Origin: Actinoalloteichus fjordicus
GTDB taxonomy: Bacteria; Actinomycetota; Actinomycetes; Mycobacteriales; Pseudonocardiaceae
NCBI RefSeq assembly: GCF_001941625.1
Contig: NZ_CP016076.1
Location: forward strand, 3,100,001 to 3,164,000
DNA: 64,000 bases
Reading direction: 5' to 3'
Shown: positions 16,253 through 25,110 of the stretch, one piece after another
Layout: each line of letters opens with the position of its first letter
Position numbering within the stretch: position 1 is the first letter of the stretch
Position numbers and translations under genes: made by a program
Notes under the pieces: generated by a model
The model's database searches: none
What the model was told of the DNA's origin: nothing
The model's input: only the letters and a program-made list of their open reading frames with translations

Positions 16253-18469
16253 ATGTGGGCTCACAGTTCCAATGAGCGGGGGGAGTGGCATGTCCTCTCC
16301 GATCATGCCCTGTCCACTGCCGAACTTGCGCAGCGATTCGCTGCGGAGTTCCGCGCAGGCGATCTCGGCTACGCGCTCGGGCTTTTCCATGATGCAGGCA
16401 AGGCCTGTTCGTCCTGGCAGGACGGTCTGCGCAAGGCCGACGTGCACAAGGGTGCGGTCGGGGTCCCGCACAAGCAGCTGGGCGCGCACCTCTTGAGTTC
16501 CGTTGCCGGCCCGGCGGCGTTGGCGATTCTTGGGCACCACGGCGGTCTCACCGAACTCGGCGCCTTGCACGACCTCTTGGAGACGCAACCGGATCAGGTG
16601 ACCGTGCGTGCCTTTCTCGCCGAGGTCGAGGACGCCGAGCGCGTGCTGGATCTTCCACCGGGCTCCCTGCTTCCACAGCACTGGCGACGGTCCGAATCGA
16701 TCCTCGACTTGGGCATCCGGTTGGCGTTCTCGGCCTTGGTGGACGCAGACCATCTCGACACGGCGGCGCATTTCGCAGGTCGTTCCGCACCCGAGGTCCG
16801 ACCGGACACCGACCTGGCCGTGTTGCGCGACCGGTTCGAGGCCGGGCGTGCGGCGCACCTGGCGCATCGTGATCAGTCTCCACTGGACGACGTCCGTCGA
16901 CAGGTGTATCGACGTGCGATCGAACATGCCGCCGAGAAGCCGGGGATCTTTCGCATGCCTGCCCCCACCGGAGTGGGGAAGACGCTGGCCGCAGGCGGAT
17001 TCGCACTGCATCACGCGGCGGAGCACGGAATGCGGCGGGTGATCGTCGCGGTCCCCTTCATCACGGTGACCGAGCAGAACGCCGGGGTCTACCGATCGCT
17101 GCTGGGGCCTGATGCGGTGCTGGAACATCACTCGGCAGTGCGGCCTGCTGAGCATTCGACCGATGCCGGGGCGCAGGAACAGCGGCTTCGGGCCGCGGTG
17201 GAGAACTGGGACAGCCCGTTCGTCGTGACCACCACCGTGCAGCTCTTCGACTCGTTGTTCGGCCGTAAGTCGTCGCAGATGCGCAAGCTGCACCGGCTGG
17301 CCAACGCGGTGGTCGTCTTGGACGAGGTACAGGCGCTTCCCCTGCGAGTGCTCACGCCGATCCTCGATGCACTGCGAATCCTGTCCGAGGAGTTCGGCAC
17401 GACGGTGTTGTTGACCTCGGCGACGCAGCCGTCGTTTCAGGCTCTCGACGTCTGGAGCGAACTGCGCGTGCACGACGTGGTGGACGAGCCCCGTGAGCTG
17501 TTCCGGCAGATGCGTCGGGTGGTGTACCGCTGGTGGCTGGATCCTAGGCCGACCCTCGTCGAGGTGGCCGAGGCGGCGGTCGAACACGATCAGGTGTTGG
17601 TCGTGGTGAACACGATCGCCGACGCCCGCGAGATCTATCAATCCTGGGCGGGCCGGGGCTTCGGCGACGTCTTCCATCTGTCGACTCGGATGTATCCGGG
17701 TCACCGCAGGCGGGTGCTGGCGACGGTGCAGCGCCTTCTCTCCGAGAAAGAGCCGGTACGGCTGGTGTCGACGCAGCTCATCGAGGCCGGTGTCGACGTC
17801 GACTTTCCGGTGGTGTTCCGGGCGTTCGCCCCGGCGGAGGCGTTGCAGCAGGCGGCGGGCCGCGCGAACCGGGAGGGGCGTGCCGAGACGGGCCTGGTGG
17901 TGGTCTTCGACGCGGAGGACATGTCCGCTCCGTCGGGCTATCGGATCGGGACGAAGGTGACCGGGGAGGTGTTCGGCCAGCAGGATGCAGGCGTGGTCGA
18001 CCCGGACGACCTCGACGCGCTGGACGTCTATTACCGCGCGTTGTATCAGCGGTCGAACGCCGAGAACGGCGCTCGGGCGAGGGCGATCCAGGACAACCGG
18101 CGCAGGCTCGACTTTCTCTCGGTCGCCGAGGGGCCGCCGCACGCGGGCGGAACGGGTCAGGTTCGGGATTCGACGCTGGCCTTTCGGATGCTCGACGACG
18201 ACACCGTCCCGGTCGTGGTGACCGAGGACGACGGGACGACGCCCGCCGCCGAACTGGTGGAGCGGCTCGCGCGACATCCCGAGGAGGCGGGGCGGCTGCT
18301 GCGCAGACTCCAGCCCTTCGTGGTGTCGCTGCCTCGTCGAGTCGTAGACGACCCGGCCGTGGTGGCGTTGTGTCGGCCGCTCCTCGGTGATCTCTATGAA
18401 TGGCGCGGTTCCTACGACCGGGCCTACGGCCTTGACACGACAGGTTCGACTGAGCAGGAGGTCTGGTGA
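16253..18469 (+). CDS. cas3: CRISPR-associated nuclease-helicase Cas3 (type I-C)
   Basis: The effector that unwinds and degrades target DNA after Cascade recognition; 738 aa. The N-terminal HD nuclease domain shows EWHVLSDH, LFHDAGK (about residues 45-50) and LGHHGG. The superfamily 2 helicase domain has Walker A PTGVGKT, Walker B DEVQ, motif III SATQ and motif VI QAAGRANREG, all intact. The ATG at 16253 is preferred over an upstream in-frame ATG at 16103 because AGGAG precedes it and HD homology begins at once. Its stop overlaps the cas5c GTG by 4 nt. First gene of the seven-gene operon. Confidence 0.97.
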   Translation: MWAHSSNERGEWHVLSDHALSTAELAQRFAAEFRAGDLGYALGLFHDAGKACSSWQDGLRKADVHKGAVGVPHKQLGAHLLSSVAGPAALAILGHHGGLTELGALHDLLETQPDQVTVRAFLAEVEDAERVLDLPPGSLLPQHWRRSESILDLGIRLAFSALVDADHLDTAAHFAGRSAPEVRPDTDLAVLRDRFEAGRAAHLAHRDQSPLDDVRRQVYRRAIEHAAEKPGIFRMPAPTGVGKTLAAGGFALHHAAEHGMRRVIVAVPFITVTEQNAGVYRSLLGPDAVLEHHSAVRPAEHSTDAGAQEQRLRAAVENWDSPFVVTTTVQLFDSLFGRKSSQMRKLHRLANAVVVLDEVQALPLRVLTPILDALRILSEEFGTTVLLTSATQPSFQALDVWSELRVHDVVDEPRELFRQMRRVVYRWWLDPRPTLVEVAEAAVEHDQVLVVVNTIADAREIYQSWAGRGFGDVFHLSTRMYPGHRRRVLATVQRLLSEKEPVRLVSTQLIEAGVDVDFPVVFRAFAPAEALQQAAGRANREGRAETGLVVVFDAEDMSAPSGYRIGTKVTGEVFGQQDAGVVDPDDLDALDVYYRALYQRSNAENGARARAIQDNRRRLDFLSVAEGPPHAGGTGQVRDSTLAFRMLDDDTVPVVVTEDDGTTPAAELVERLARHPEEAGRLLRRLQPFVVSLPRRVVDDPAVVALCRPLLGDLYEWRGSYDRAYGLDTTGSTEQEVW

Positions 18470-19134
18470 GGGAGGAACTATCGCCGTCGGCGTCGGGGGA
18501 GCCGCCGGTGAGTGTGCAGGTCTGGGGGCCGGGCGCGTTGTTCACCCGCCCTGAGCTGAAGGCCGAACGGGTGAGCTATCCGGTGATGACGCCGACGGCG
18601 GCGATCGGGGTGCTGGAGGCGATCTTCTGGAAGCCGGAGTTCCGGTGGCGGCCGGTGGCGATCGACGTGCTCAACCCGATTCGGCAGTTCACTCAGCGCC
18701 GCAACGAGACCACGGATCTGGTGTCGCCGTCGGATGCCTTGCTGCGCCGCCGGACCGTCGACACCGCAGAGAATCGGACGCAACGTCATGCGGTGTGTCT
18801 GCGGGACGTGGCCTATCGCATCCATGCGCATGTTGAACTGGAGCCGCATGCCACGAAGAACGAGGCTGCCTACCGCGACCAGTTCCGCAGGCGCGTCGAG
18901 CGCGGCCAGTGCTTCCACCAGCCGTATCTGGGAACTCGGGAGTTCAGCGCCTATTTCGGAAAGATCGACGAGCGGGAGCGGATCACCGGCCACTCCGATC
19001 TCGGGGTGATGCTGCACAGCGTGCGGCGCAGGGGAGAGGACGTCGCCTTCTCCTGGTTCACCGCGCGACTGGAGAACGGTCGGATGCACATCCCCCGCAC
19101 CGGAATCACCGCAGCTCAACCAGTGGGGGCATGA
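18466..19134 (+). CDS. cas5c: Cas5c, Cascade subunit and probable crRNA endonuclease
   Basis: RAMP-fold protein of 222 aa starting with GTG. It opens with the Cas5 strand (VSVQVWGPGALFTRPELKAERVSYPVMTPTAAIGVLEAIFW) and has the family's Gly-rich/basic tail. No cas6 gene exists in this locus. In type I-C systems Cas5 takes over pre-crRNA cleavage at the base of the repeat hairpin and remains on the 5' handle, so that role is expected here. Coupled by 4-nt overlaps to cas3 and cas8c. Confidence 0.96.
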   Translation: MREELSPSASGEPPVSVQVWGPGALFTRPELKAERVSYPVMTPTAAIGVLEAIFWKPEFRWRPVAIDVLNPIRQFTQRRNETTDLVSPSDALLRRRTVDTAENRTQRHAVCLRDVAYRIHAHVELEPHATKNEAAYRDQFRRRVERGQCFHQPYLGTREFSAYFGKIDERERITGHSDLGVMLHSVRRRGEDVAFSWFTARLENGRMHIPRTGITAAQPVGA

Positions 19135-20888
19135 TGTTGCTGCAGCGCTTGGTGCAGTACGCCGAGGAGACCACCGACAGCGCGCCGTTCCACCGGGAAC
19201 GGGAGTTCGTCTGGCGGATCGATCTCTTCAGCGACGGCCGCCCGGCCCGTCTGACCGACATCCGAGAACCCGATGCCAAGGGACGGCTCCGGGGATTTCG
19301 GGAGTCGACGCCCGCGATGACGCGCTCGATCCAGGTCGCCGCGCAGTTGGGCGCCGACGACGTCCAGTACGTGCTCGGATGGGGGGACGACACCACCAAG
19401 CCGGACCGTGTCGCGCAGTGCCATCAGCAGTTCATCGAGCTGGTCTCGGCGTGGGCCGACACCGCCGGGCACGAGCCCGCCGCCGAGACGGTGCGGGCCT
19501 TCTATCGGGACGGCGACTACACCCACTGGGAGCGCCCGGAGGGGTACGGGGCAAAACAGGGCGTGCTACTCGCGGTGGACGGGCAGCTGCTCAGCAAGGC
19601 CCACTCGGCGATCCGGTTCTGGACCGACGAGGTCACCCGGCGCAAGAGCGGCAAGGACGCCGCCGCCGGGTTGTGCCTGGTCTGCGGGCGGCACGGTGCG
19701 CTGGTCAAGACGATCCCCACCAAGATCGCCGCGCGTCTGGTGCCGGGAGCGGGTAATGACGTCGCGCTGGTCAGCGTCAACGAGAACGTCTTCGGCTACG
19801 GCCTGACCACGAGCCTCGCGCACACTCCGATCTGCTTCACCTGCGGCAATGCCTTCAGCACCGGCCTGACCCACCTGCTGGGCTCGGAGCACGCCTATCG
19901 GCTGCCCGGCCAGGACAGCGTCATGGCCTGGTGGGTCGTCGGGGCCCCTCCGCGTGACGTCTACGACGTGATGCCCCGCACCGCGGACCCCGGCGCGGTC
20001 CGGCGGCTCCTCTCGCGGCTCCGCTCCGGTGATCTGGATCGGGCTGCCGCGCTGGCCGACCAACAGGAGAGTTCGGAGCGCTTCTGCTCGGTCACTCTCG
20101 GCGGAAACAACTCTCGGATCATGGTCCGGGACTGGATCGACATGCCGCTGACCTCGGCGCTGCGCAACCTCGCGCTCTGGCACGAGCACTCGCACATGGT
20201 CTCCGAATGGGAGGACGAGCCGCAGCGTCACGGACTCGCCATCCTGCTGATGGCGACCGGCCGGTGGGAAGGCAGCCGCTACGCCGACCACAGCTCCCGC
20301 TCCGCCCGCCGCCCGGAACACATCCAGCGTGACCTGCTCGCCCGCGCCCTGCGGGGCGTCGCTCTACCGCCGTCGGTGCCGCACCACGTACTGCGCCGCA
20401 TCGGCGCCGACGGACACATCGACTCTGCCCGCGCCGCGCTCCTGCGTCTGGCGCTATGCGATCCGAAAAAAAAGGAGCCCTCCGTGACCGCCGGTCTCGA
20501 CGAGAAGAATCAGGATACCGCGTATCTGTTCGGCCGCATCTTCTCGGTGTTGGAACAGATCCAGTATGCCGCCAGCGAGGGCAAGCTCAACGCGACCTTC
20601 GGCGATCGACATCTCGCAGGTGCCGTCGCCAATCCCACGCCCGCCGTGGCCGCAGGACGCAAGCTCGCCTCGGCCTGGCTGGCCAAGCTCCGGCGGCGCC
20701 CGAATACCCGGGCCAAGGCCGTGGCATTCGCCGAGACGCTGGACCTGATCGCCGATCTGGCCGACGCGAGCAAGCCGCTCCCGACGTATCTGCCTGCCCG
20801 CAGGCAGATGCAGTTCGTCCTCGGTTACCACCAGCAACGCGCCCACGACAGGGAACAGGCCCGGGCCCGCAAGGCCGCGCAGTCCTGA
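19131..20888 (+). CDS. cas8c: Cas8c (Csd1), Cascade large subunit
   Basis: Large subunit that recognises the PAM in type I-C Cascade; 585 aa. The N-terminus MLLQRLVQYAEETTDSAPFHREREFVWRIDLFSDGRP is typical Csd1. A Cys pair CLVCGRHG (about 180) and a second CFTCGNAFS could bind zinc. The ATG at 19131 overlaps the cas5c stop (ATGA); the longer frame upstream is antisense of nothing and lies inside cas5c. The run of eight A at about 20466-20473 followed by GGAG is out of character with the GC-rich gene; it forms an internal ribosome site (see the Cas11c entry). No membrane or signal sequence. Confidence 0.95.
   Translation: MMLLQRLVQYAEETTDSAPFHREREFVWRIDLFSDGRPARLTDIREPDAKGRLRGFRESTPAMTRSIQVAAQLGADDVQYVLGWGDDTTKPDRVAQCHQQFIELVSAWADTAGHEPAAETVRAFYRDGDYTHWERPEGYGAKQGVLLAVDGQLLSKAHSAIRFWTDEVTRRKSGKDAAAGLCLVCGRHGALVKTIPTKIAARLVPGAGNDVALVSVNENVFGYGLTTSLAHTPICFTCGNAFSTGLTHLLGSEHAYRLPGQDSVMAWWVVGAPPRDVYDVMPRTADPGAVRRLLSRLRSGDLDRAAALADQQESSERFCSVTLGGNNSRIMVRDWIDMPLTSALRNLALWHEHSHMVSEWEDEPQRHGLAILLMATGRWEGSRYADHSSRSARRPEHIQRDLLARALRGVALPPSVPHHVLRRIGADGHIDSARAALLRLALCDPKKKEPSVTAGLDEKNQDTAYLFGRIFSVLEQIQYAASEGKLNATFGDRHLAGAVANPTPAVAAGRKLASAWLAKLRRRPNTRAKAVAFAETLDLIADLADASKPLPTYLPARRQMQFVLGYHQQRAHDREQARARKAAQS
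20484..20888 (+). CDS. cas11c: Cas11c small subunit by internal translation start in cas8c
   Basis: Within cas8c, AAAAAAAAGGAG (about 20466-20477) is a strong Shine-Dalgarno site, followed 6 nt later by an in-frame GTG at 20484. Translation from it gives a helical protein of 134 aa (VTAGLDEKNQDTAYLFGRIF..., GRKLASAWLAKLRRR..., ARRQMQFVLGYHQQR). It is known that type I-C loci lack a separate small-subunit gene and make Cas11 from an internal start in cas8c. The position, size and SD sequence fit that exactly. The start itself is inference from sequence; no protein evidence is available. Confidence 0.8.
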   Translation: MTAGLDEKNQDTAYLFGRIFSVLEQIQYAASEGKLNATFGDRHLAGAVANPTPAVAAGRKLASAWLAKLRRRPNTRAKAVAFAETLDLIADLADASKPLPTYLPARRQMQFVLGYHQQRAHDREQARARKAAQS

Positions 20889-20963
20889 CCGACGTACCCC
20901 CGTCATCCCGCTCTCGCTGCTCCGCCCGGCTTAGGGCGATTCTCACGAAAGGCACGCTCTCGC

Positions 20964-21857
20964 ATGAGCACTCCGGCGCACCTCGACCCCACCGTCCGCC
21001 ACGACATGGTGTTCCTGTTCGACGTCACGGACGGAAACCCCAACGGCGATCCGGACTTCGGCAACCGGCCTCGGATGGACGAGGAGTCGGGCCACGGTCT
21101 GGTCACCGATGTCGCGATCAAGCGCAAGATCCGCAACACCCTCCCGCTGGCCGCCGACGGCGACTCCCGGTACGGGATCTTCGTGGAGGCGGGTCACGCG
21201 CTGAACACCCGCGCGGCGGAGACGATGACCGCCAACAACCTCGACTCGAACAAGAAGCGCCTTACTGAGGAGGAGTTGCAGGCCGGGCGATCCTGGCTCA
21301 CCGAGCGCTACGCCGACATCCGGCTCTTCGGTGCGGTGCTGAGCACCGGAGACACGAAGGCCCTCGGCCAGATCTACGGTCCGCTGCAGGTCACCAACGC
21401 CCGCAGCTTCGATCCGGTGGCGCCGCAGCAGCACACGATCACCCGCGTCACCCAGACGACCCAGCCAGACATCGACAAGGGCGAGTCCACCGAGATGGGC
21501 AGCAAGTGGACCGTCCCCTACGGGCTCTACAAGGCCGAGCTCTACTACTCCGCCTCCCGAGGCGCTCAGACCGGCGTGGACAGTCGCGACTTCGAACTGC
21601 TCTATCGCAGCCTGGAGATGATGTTCGACCACGACCGCTCGTCGGCGCGCGGCACGATGACGGCCCGAGGACTGTACGTGTTCAGCCATGACAACGCCTT
21701 CGGCAACGCCCCCGCGCATAAGCTCGCCGGGCGCGTCTCCGTGAAGAGGGTCGACCCGGATGCGGACCTGCCGCCTCGGTCCTTCGGCGACTACGTCGTC
21801 TCCGTCGCCGACGACGACCTGCCTGCCGGGATCACCGCCACCAAGCTCATCGCCTGA
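20964..21857 (+). CDS. cas7c: Cas7c (Csd2), Cascade backbone subunit
   Basis: RAMP-fold backbone protein of 297 aa that polymerises along the crRNA. The conserved N-terminal block FLFDVTDGNPNGDPDFGNRPRMD and the following TDVAIKRKIRN helix are diagnostic of Csd2. A GLYKAELYYSAS and a GTMTARGLYVFSHDN block follow as usual. It begins 75 nt after cas8c, the largest gap in the operon. Confidence 0.97.
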   Translation: MSTPAHLDPTVRHDMVFLFDVTDGNPNGDPDFGNRPRMDEESGHGLVTDVAIKRKIRNTLPLAADGDSRYGIFVEAGHALNTRAAETMTANNLDSNKKRLTEEELQAGRSWLTERYADIRLFGAVLSTGDTKALGQIYGPLQVTNARSFDPVAPQQHTITRVTQTTQPDIDKGESTEMGSKWTVPYGLYKAELYYSASRGAQTGVDSRDFELLYRSLEMMFDHDRSSARGTMTARGLYVFSHDNAFGNAPAHKLAGRVSVKRVDPDADLPPRSFGDYVVSVADDDLPAGITATKLIA

Positions 21858-21869
21858 GCCGGGGTCGAG

Positions 21870-22505
21870 GTGGACGAGTCAGCCGCCGAGCAGGAGTGGG
21901 CCAGCATCCCGATCTCGGCGATCGAGCACTTCGGCTACTGCCCTCGGCAGGCCGCCCTGATCCATCTGGACCGTTACTTCGCCGACAACGTCGACACGCA
22001 GCGGGGTCACTTCGCCCACGAGGTCGTCGACGCGGGCGGTCCCGGCGTCTCCCGGACGGGAGTACGGACCTGGACCGCCCTGGAGGTCAGCGACACCACG
22101 CTCGGGGTCCACGGCATCTGCGATGTCGTGGAGTTCCCGGACGGACAGCCGATTCCGGTCGAGCACAAGTCCGGAAGCTATCGGCCGGGCAGCGCCGCTG
22201 ATCTTCAGGTGGCCGCGCAGGTGATCTGCCTGCGCGGCATGTTCTCCGCCGACGTGCCGCACGGGGTGATCTTCGCCGGCCGGCAGCGCCGACGTCACGA
22301 GGTCGTGGTCGACGACGCGCTGCAGGCCCGACTTCGTGACGTCGTGGCACGGCTGCGTGCGGTGTTACGCGCCGGGTCGCTGCCGCCACCGGTCAACGAC
22401 CGGCGGTGTGATCGCTGCTCTCTGAAGGAAGGCTGTATGCCCGACGCCCGCATCGACGCCTCGTCGCTGTTCGTGCCACTGCCGTTAGGACGGTGGGATG
22501 ACTGA
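21870..22505 (+). CDS. cas4: Cas4 nuclease (adaptation)
   Basis: RecB-type nuclease with an iron-sulphur cluster, 211 aa, GTG start. One cluster Cys is in HFGYCPRQA near residue 24; three more are in the C-terminal CDRCSLKEGC. RecB motifs include GVHGICDVVEF (motif II Asp) and PVEHKSG (motif III, E-x-K). In type I-C, Cas4 trims prespacers and selects PAM-bearing ends before Cas1-Cas2 integration. It overlaps cas1 by 8 nt. Confidence 0.95.
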   Translation: MDESAAEQEWASIPISAIEHFGYCPRQAALIHLDRYFADNVDTQRGHFAHEVVDAGGPGVSRTGVRTWTALEVSDTTLGVHGICDVVEFPDGQPIPVEHKSGSYRPGSAADLQVAAQVICLRGMFSADVPHGVIFAGRQRRRHEVVVDDALQARLRDVVARLRAVLRAGSLPPPVNDRRCDRCSLKEGCMPDARIDASSLFVPLPLGRWDD

Positions 22506-23514
22506 GCTGCTGCGCACGCTGTTCGTCTCCACGCCGGGCACCAGCCTGCACCTGGAAGGCGACACGATTCGGATCCATCACCCGGAGCGCCCCGGCCGGC
22601 ACATCCAGCCGCTGATCCGGATCGATCAGCTCGTGGTGTGGCGGGGAGTCGACGTCAGCGACGAACTCATGCTGCGTTGTCTCGCCGACGATCGAGGCAT
22701 CACGTGGTTGTCGCGCAACGGCCGCTTCCTCGGCCGGGCAGGGGGAGCGCAGCTGGGTAATCCGCTGCTTCGGCTGGAACAGGTCCGCGCGTATGACGAC
22801 GCGGCACGACGCTTGACGATCGCGAAGTCCGTGGTCGCGGGGAAGCTGCAGAACTATCGGCAGCTGCTGTTACGAATCGCGCGGGACGCCGACGGCGCAA
22901 GGCAGAGTGACATCCGCGCGATCGCCGAACGCCATGCCGAGGCGCTGATCGCGGTGGCCTCCTGCGGGTCGTTGACGGAGCTGCTCGGCATCGAGGGCAA
23001 TGCCGCTCGCGCCTACTTCGAGGGGATCCCGCTGTTGGCCAAAGGCGTTCCACCGGGACGTAGCAGGCGCCCACCGGAGAATCCGTTCAACTGCGTGCTG
23101 TCCTTCTGCTACACCATGTTGAAGGTGTCGGTGATCGGCGCTCTCGAACATCGAGGCCTCGATCCCTATATCGGCTATCTGCACGGGGTCCGCCCTGGCA
23201 AACCGTCGCTCGCGCTGGATCTGATGGAGGAACTGCGTCCCCTGTTGGTCGATCGACTGGTGCTCACTCTGTTCAACCGGCGGCGTATCACCGCCGCGCA
23301 CACCCGATCCGATCCGGCGGGCGGCGTCGCGCTGACCGACGAGGGCCGTGCTGTCGTGCTGACCGAGTGGTCCCAGGCGAGGGAACGAGCGTGGCGGCAC
23401 AGCGGGCTGAACCGCGACGTTCCTGCTGCGCTACTGCCCATCGTGCAGACCCGGCTGTTCGCTCGTCATCTGCGAGGCGACGAGCCCGCCTATACCCCGT
23501 GGATCGCGAGCTGA
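22498..23514 (+). CDS. cas1: Cas1 integrase
   Basis: Spacer integrase, 338 aa. The metal-binding residues lie in GIEGNAARAYF (Glu), GYLHGVRPGKPSLALDLMEE (His and acidic residues) as in active Cas1. The N-terminal beta domain begins LRTLFVSTPGTSLHLEGDTI. No key residue is missing, so the adaptation module appears intact. The stop is 2 nt before the cas2 start. Confidence 0.97.
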   Translation: MTELLRTLFVSTPGTSLHLEGDTIRIHHPERPGRHIQPLIRIDQLVVWRGVDVSDELMLRCLADDRGITWLSRNGRFLGRAGGAQLGNPLLRLEQVRAYDDAARRLTIAKSVVAGKLQNYRQLLLRIARDADGARQSDIRAIAERHAEALIAVASCGSLTELLGIEGNAARAYFEGIPLLAKGVPPGRSRRPPENPFNCVLSFCYTMLKVSVIGALEHRGLDPYIGYLHGVRPGKPSLALDLMEELRPLLVDRLVLTLFNRRRITAAHTRSDPAGGVALTDEGRAVVLTEWSQARERAWRHSGLNRDVPAALLPIVQTRLFARHLRGDEPAYTPWIAS

Positions 23515-23516
23515 CG

Positions 23517-23807
23517 ATGGAACTGCTGGTCACCTACGACGTCGACACCACCACGCCGGACGGCGCCCGGCGCCTACGGCGGGTCGCGAAGGTGTGCGAG
23601 GCCTACGGGCTTCGGGTGCAGAAGTCGGTGTTCGAGATCGTGTGCTCCGACGTCGACTGGATGATCATGAAGAAGCGCCTGCTCGACGTGATCGACGGCG
23701 ACCAGGACAGCATCCGGGTCTACCAGATGAACGCGGGGGCACTCGGCAGGGCTCAACACCTCGGCCGCTCGCCCGAGGCGCCGCATGGCGCACCGCTGAT
23801 CTACTGA
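23517..23807 (+). CDS. cas2: Cas2
   Basis: Ferredoxin-fold protein of 96 aa that bridges two Cas1 dimers. The N-terminal LLVTYDVDTTTPDGARRLRRVAKVC block, with the usual Asp after the first strand, and the KSVFEIVCS strand are typical. The ATG at 23517 is preferred over longer frames because it follows the cas1 stop by 2 nt. Last gene of the cas operon, 23 nt before the array 2 leader. Confidence 0.97.
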   Translation: MELLVTYDVDTTTPDGARRLRRVAKVCEAYGLRVQKSVFEIVCSDVDWMIMKKRLLDVIDGDQDSIRVYQMNAGALGRAQHLGRSPEAPHGAPLIY

Positions 23808-23830
23808 GTCCTGGCGCTTGAGGAAGGTGA

Positions 23831-23935
23831 GCGTCGGGCGACACGCCGTGTCAGTCCGAAGTGCCTTTCGGGCGTGTCGGTCACCACTCGATAACCTCGG
23901 GGCGTTTGAGAAGGCAATGCCCCTGTACAAGCAGG
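23831..23935 (+). promoter_or_regulatory. CRISPR array 2 leader (105 nt)
   Basis: It is close in sequence to the array 1 leader, with identical core GCGTCGGGCGACACGCCGTG and an identical repeat-proximal end GCAATGCCCCTGTACAAGC. It carries the promoter and integration site of array 2. Confidence 0.85.
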
Positions 23936-24934
23936 GTGGCACCGGCCCTTCGGGGCCGGTGAGGATCGCAACGACACCCTCACCACCGAGATCGACGTCG
24001 CCGGTCAGGTGGCACCGGCCCTTCGGGGCCGGTGAGGATCGCAACTCCAGAGCCTCGGCGTAGGCTTCCGCGTCCTCAGCGGGTGGCACCGGCCCTTCGG
24101 GGCCGGTGAGGATCGCAACCAGCTGTTGGGCCAGGTGCCCCCGTCCTCCCAGTCCCGGTGGCACCGGCCCTTCGGGGCCGGTGAGGATCGCAACTCGTCG
24201 GAGCCCTTTCCTCCGCCGAACCAGCCCCGCGTGGCACCGGCCCTTCGGGGCCGGTGAGGATCGCAACGCGGGCCACGGCCATGTCCGACCGGGCACGCAA
24301 CACGGTGGCACCGGCCCTTCGGGGCCGGTGAGGATCGCAACCTGTCCGTGCAGGACCGCGCGGACGCGGTGCAGGTGTGGCACCGGCCCTTCGGGGCCGG
24401 TGAGGATCGCAACCACGCCGGTCGTCCGCCGATCACCTGATCGGCCGCAGGGTGGCACCGGCCCTTCGGGGCCGGTGAGGATCGCAACACGGTCAACCGG
24501 TCTGGAGTGTGGCGGATCTCCGCAGTGGCACCGGCCCTTCGGGGCCGGTGAGGATCGCAACGTCGAGTACTCGGTGAACGTGTCGAGGAGGTCCTCCCCA
24601 GTGGCACCGGCCCTTCGGGGCCGGTGAGGATCGCAACATGAGCGGCTGCCACGGGCCTTGGCTGGTCAGGTTCGGGTGGCACCGGCCCTTCGGGGCCGGT
24701 GAGGATCGCAACTCCGTGGTGCCCGAACTCGTTTGTCGGAGGGTGGCGGTGGCACCGGCCCTTCGGGGCCGGTGAGGATCGCAACCCCATGTACGCCAAG
24801 GACGACCTCCGCCGCACCCCCGAGTGGCACCGGCCCTTCGGGGCGGGTGAGGATCGCAACGGTCTCCCCACGCGATCCGGACGGTCGAGACGACGTCGTG
24901 GCACCGGCCCTTCCGGGCCGGTGCGGATCACCAC
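23936..24934 (+). CRISPR. CRISPR array 2, type I-C repeats (14 repeats, 13 spacers)
   Basis: Repeats start at 23936, 24009, 24083, 24158, 24231, 24305, 24377, 24452, 24525, 24601, 24676, 24749, 24824 and 24898. They are identical in sequence to array 1; spacers are 35-39 nt. The last two are degenerate: 24824 has GGGGCGGG in the stem, and 24898 has TTCCGGG and ends GCGGATCACCAC. A further remnant, GTGGCACCGACCC, begins at 24972 in correct register (74 nt on). Decay at the right end confirms the leader is on the left. Confidence 0.98.
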
Positions 24935-25110
24935 TGCCGCACCTATGTCGGGTGAACGCAGGGGAGTCGTTGTGGCACCGACCCGCCGACGCCGACACTG
25001 CCACCCGACCCCGGACCGGCAGTCTCCCGGTCCAAAGACGGCAGGCGGTCGCGCACCCGCCATCTCCGCCTGTTCCGCAGGCAAGCCGGACGCCCGCCGG
25101 GAAGTCCGCT

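Noticed and set aside
16175-18277. A 700-codon minus-strand frame
   Set aside because: Antisense to cas3, which has all helicase motifs.
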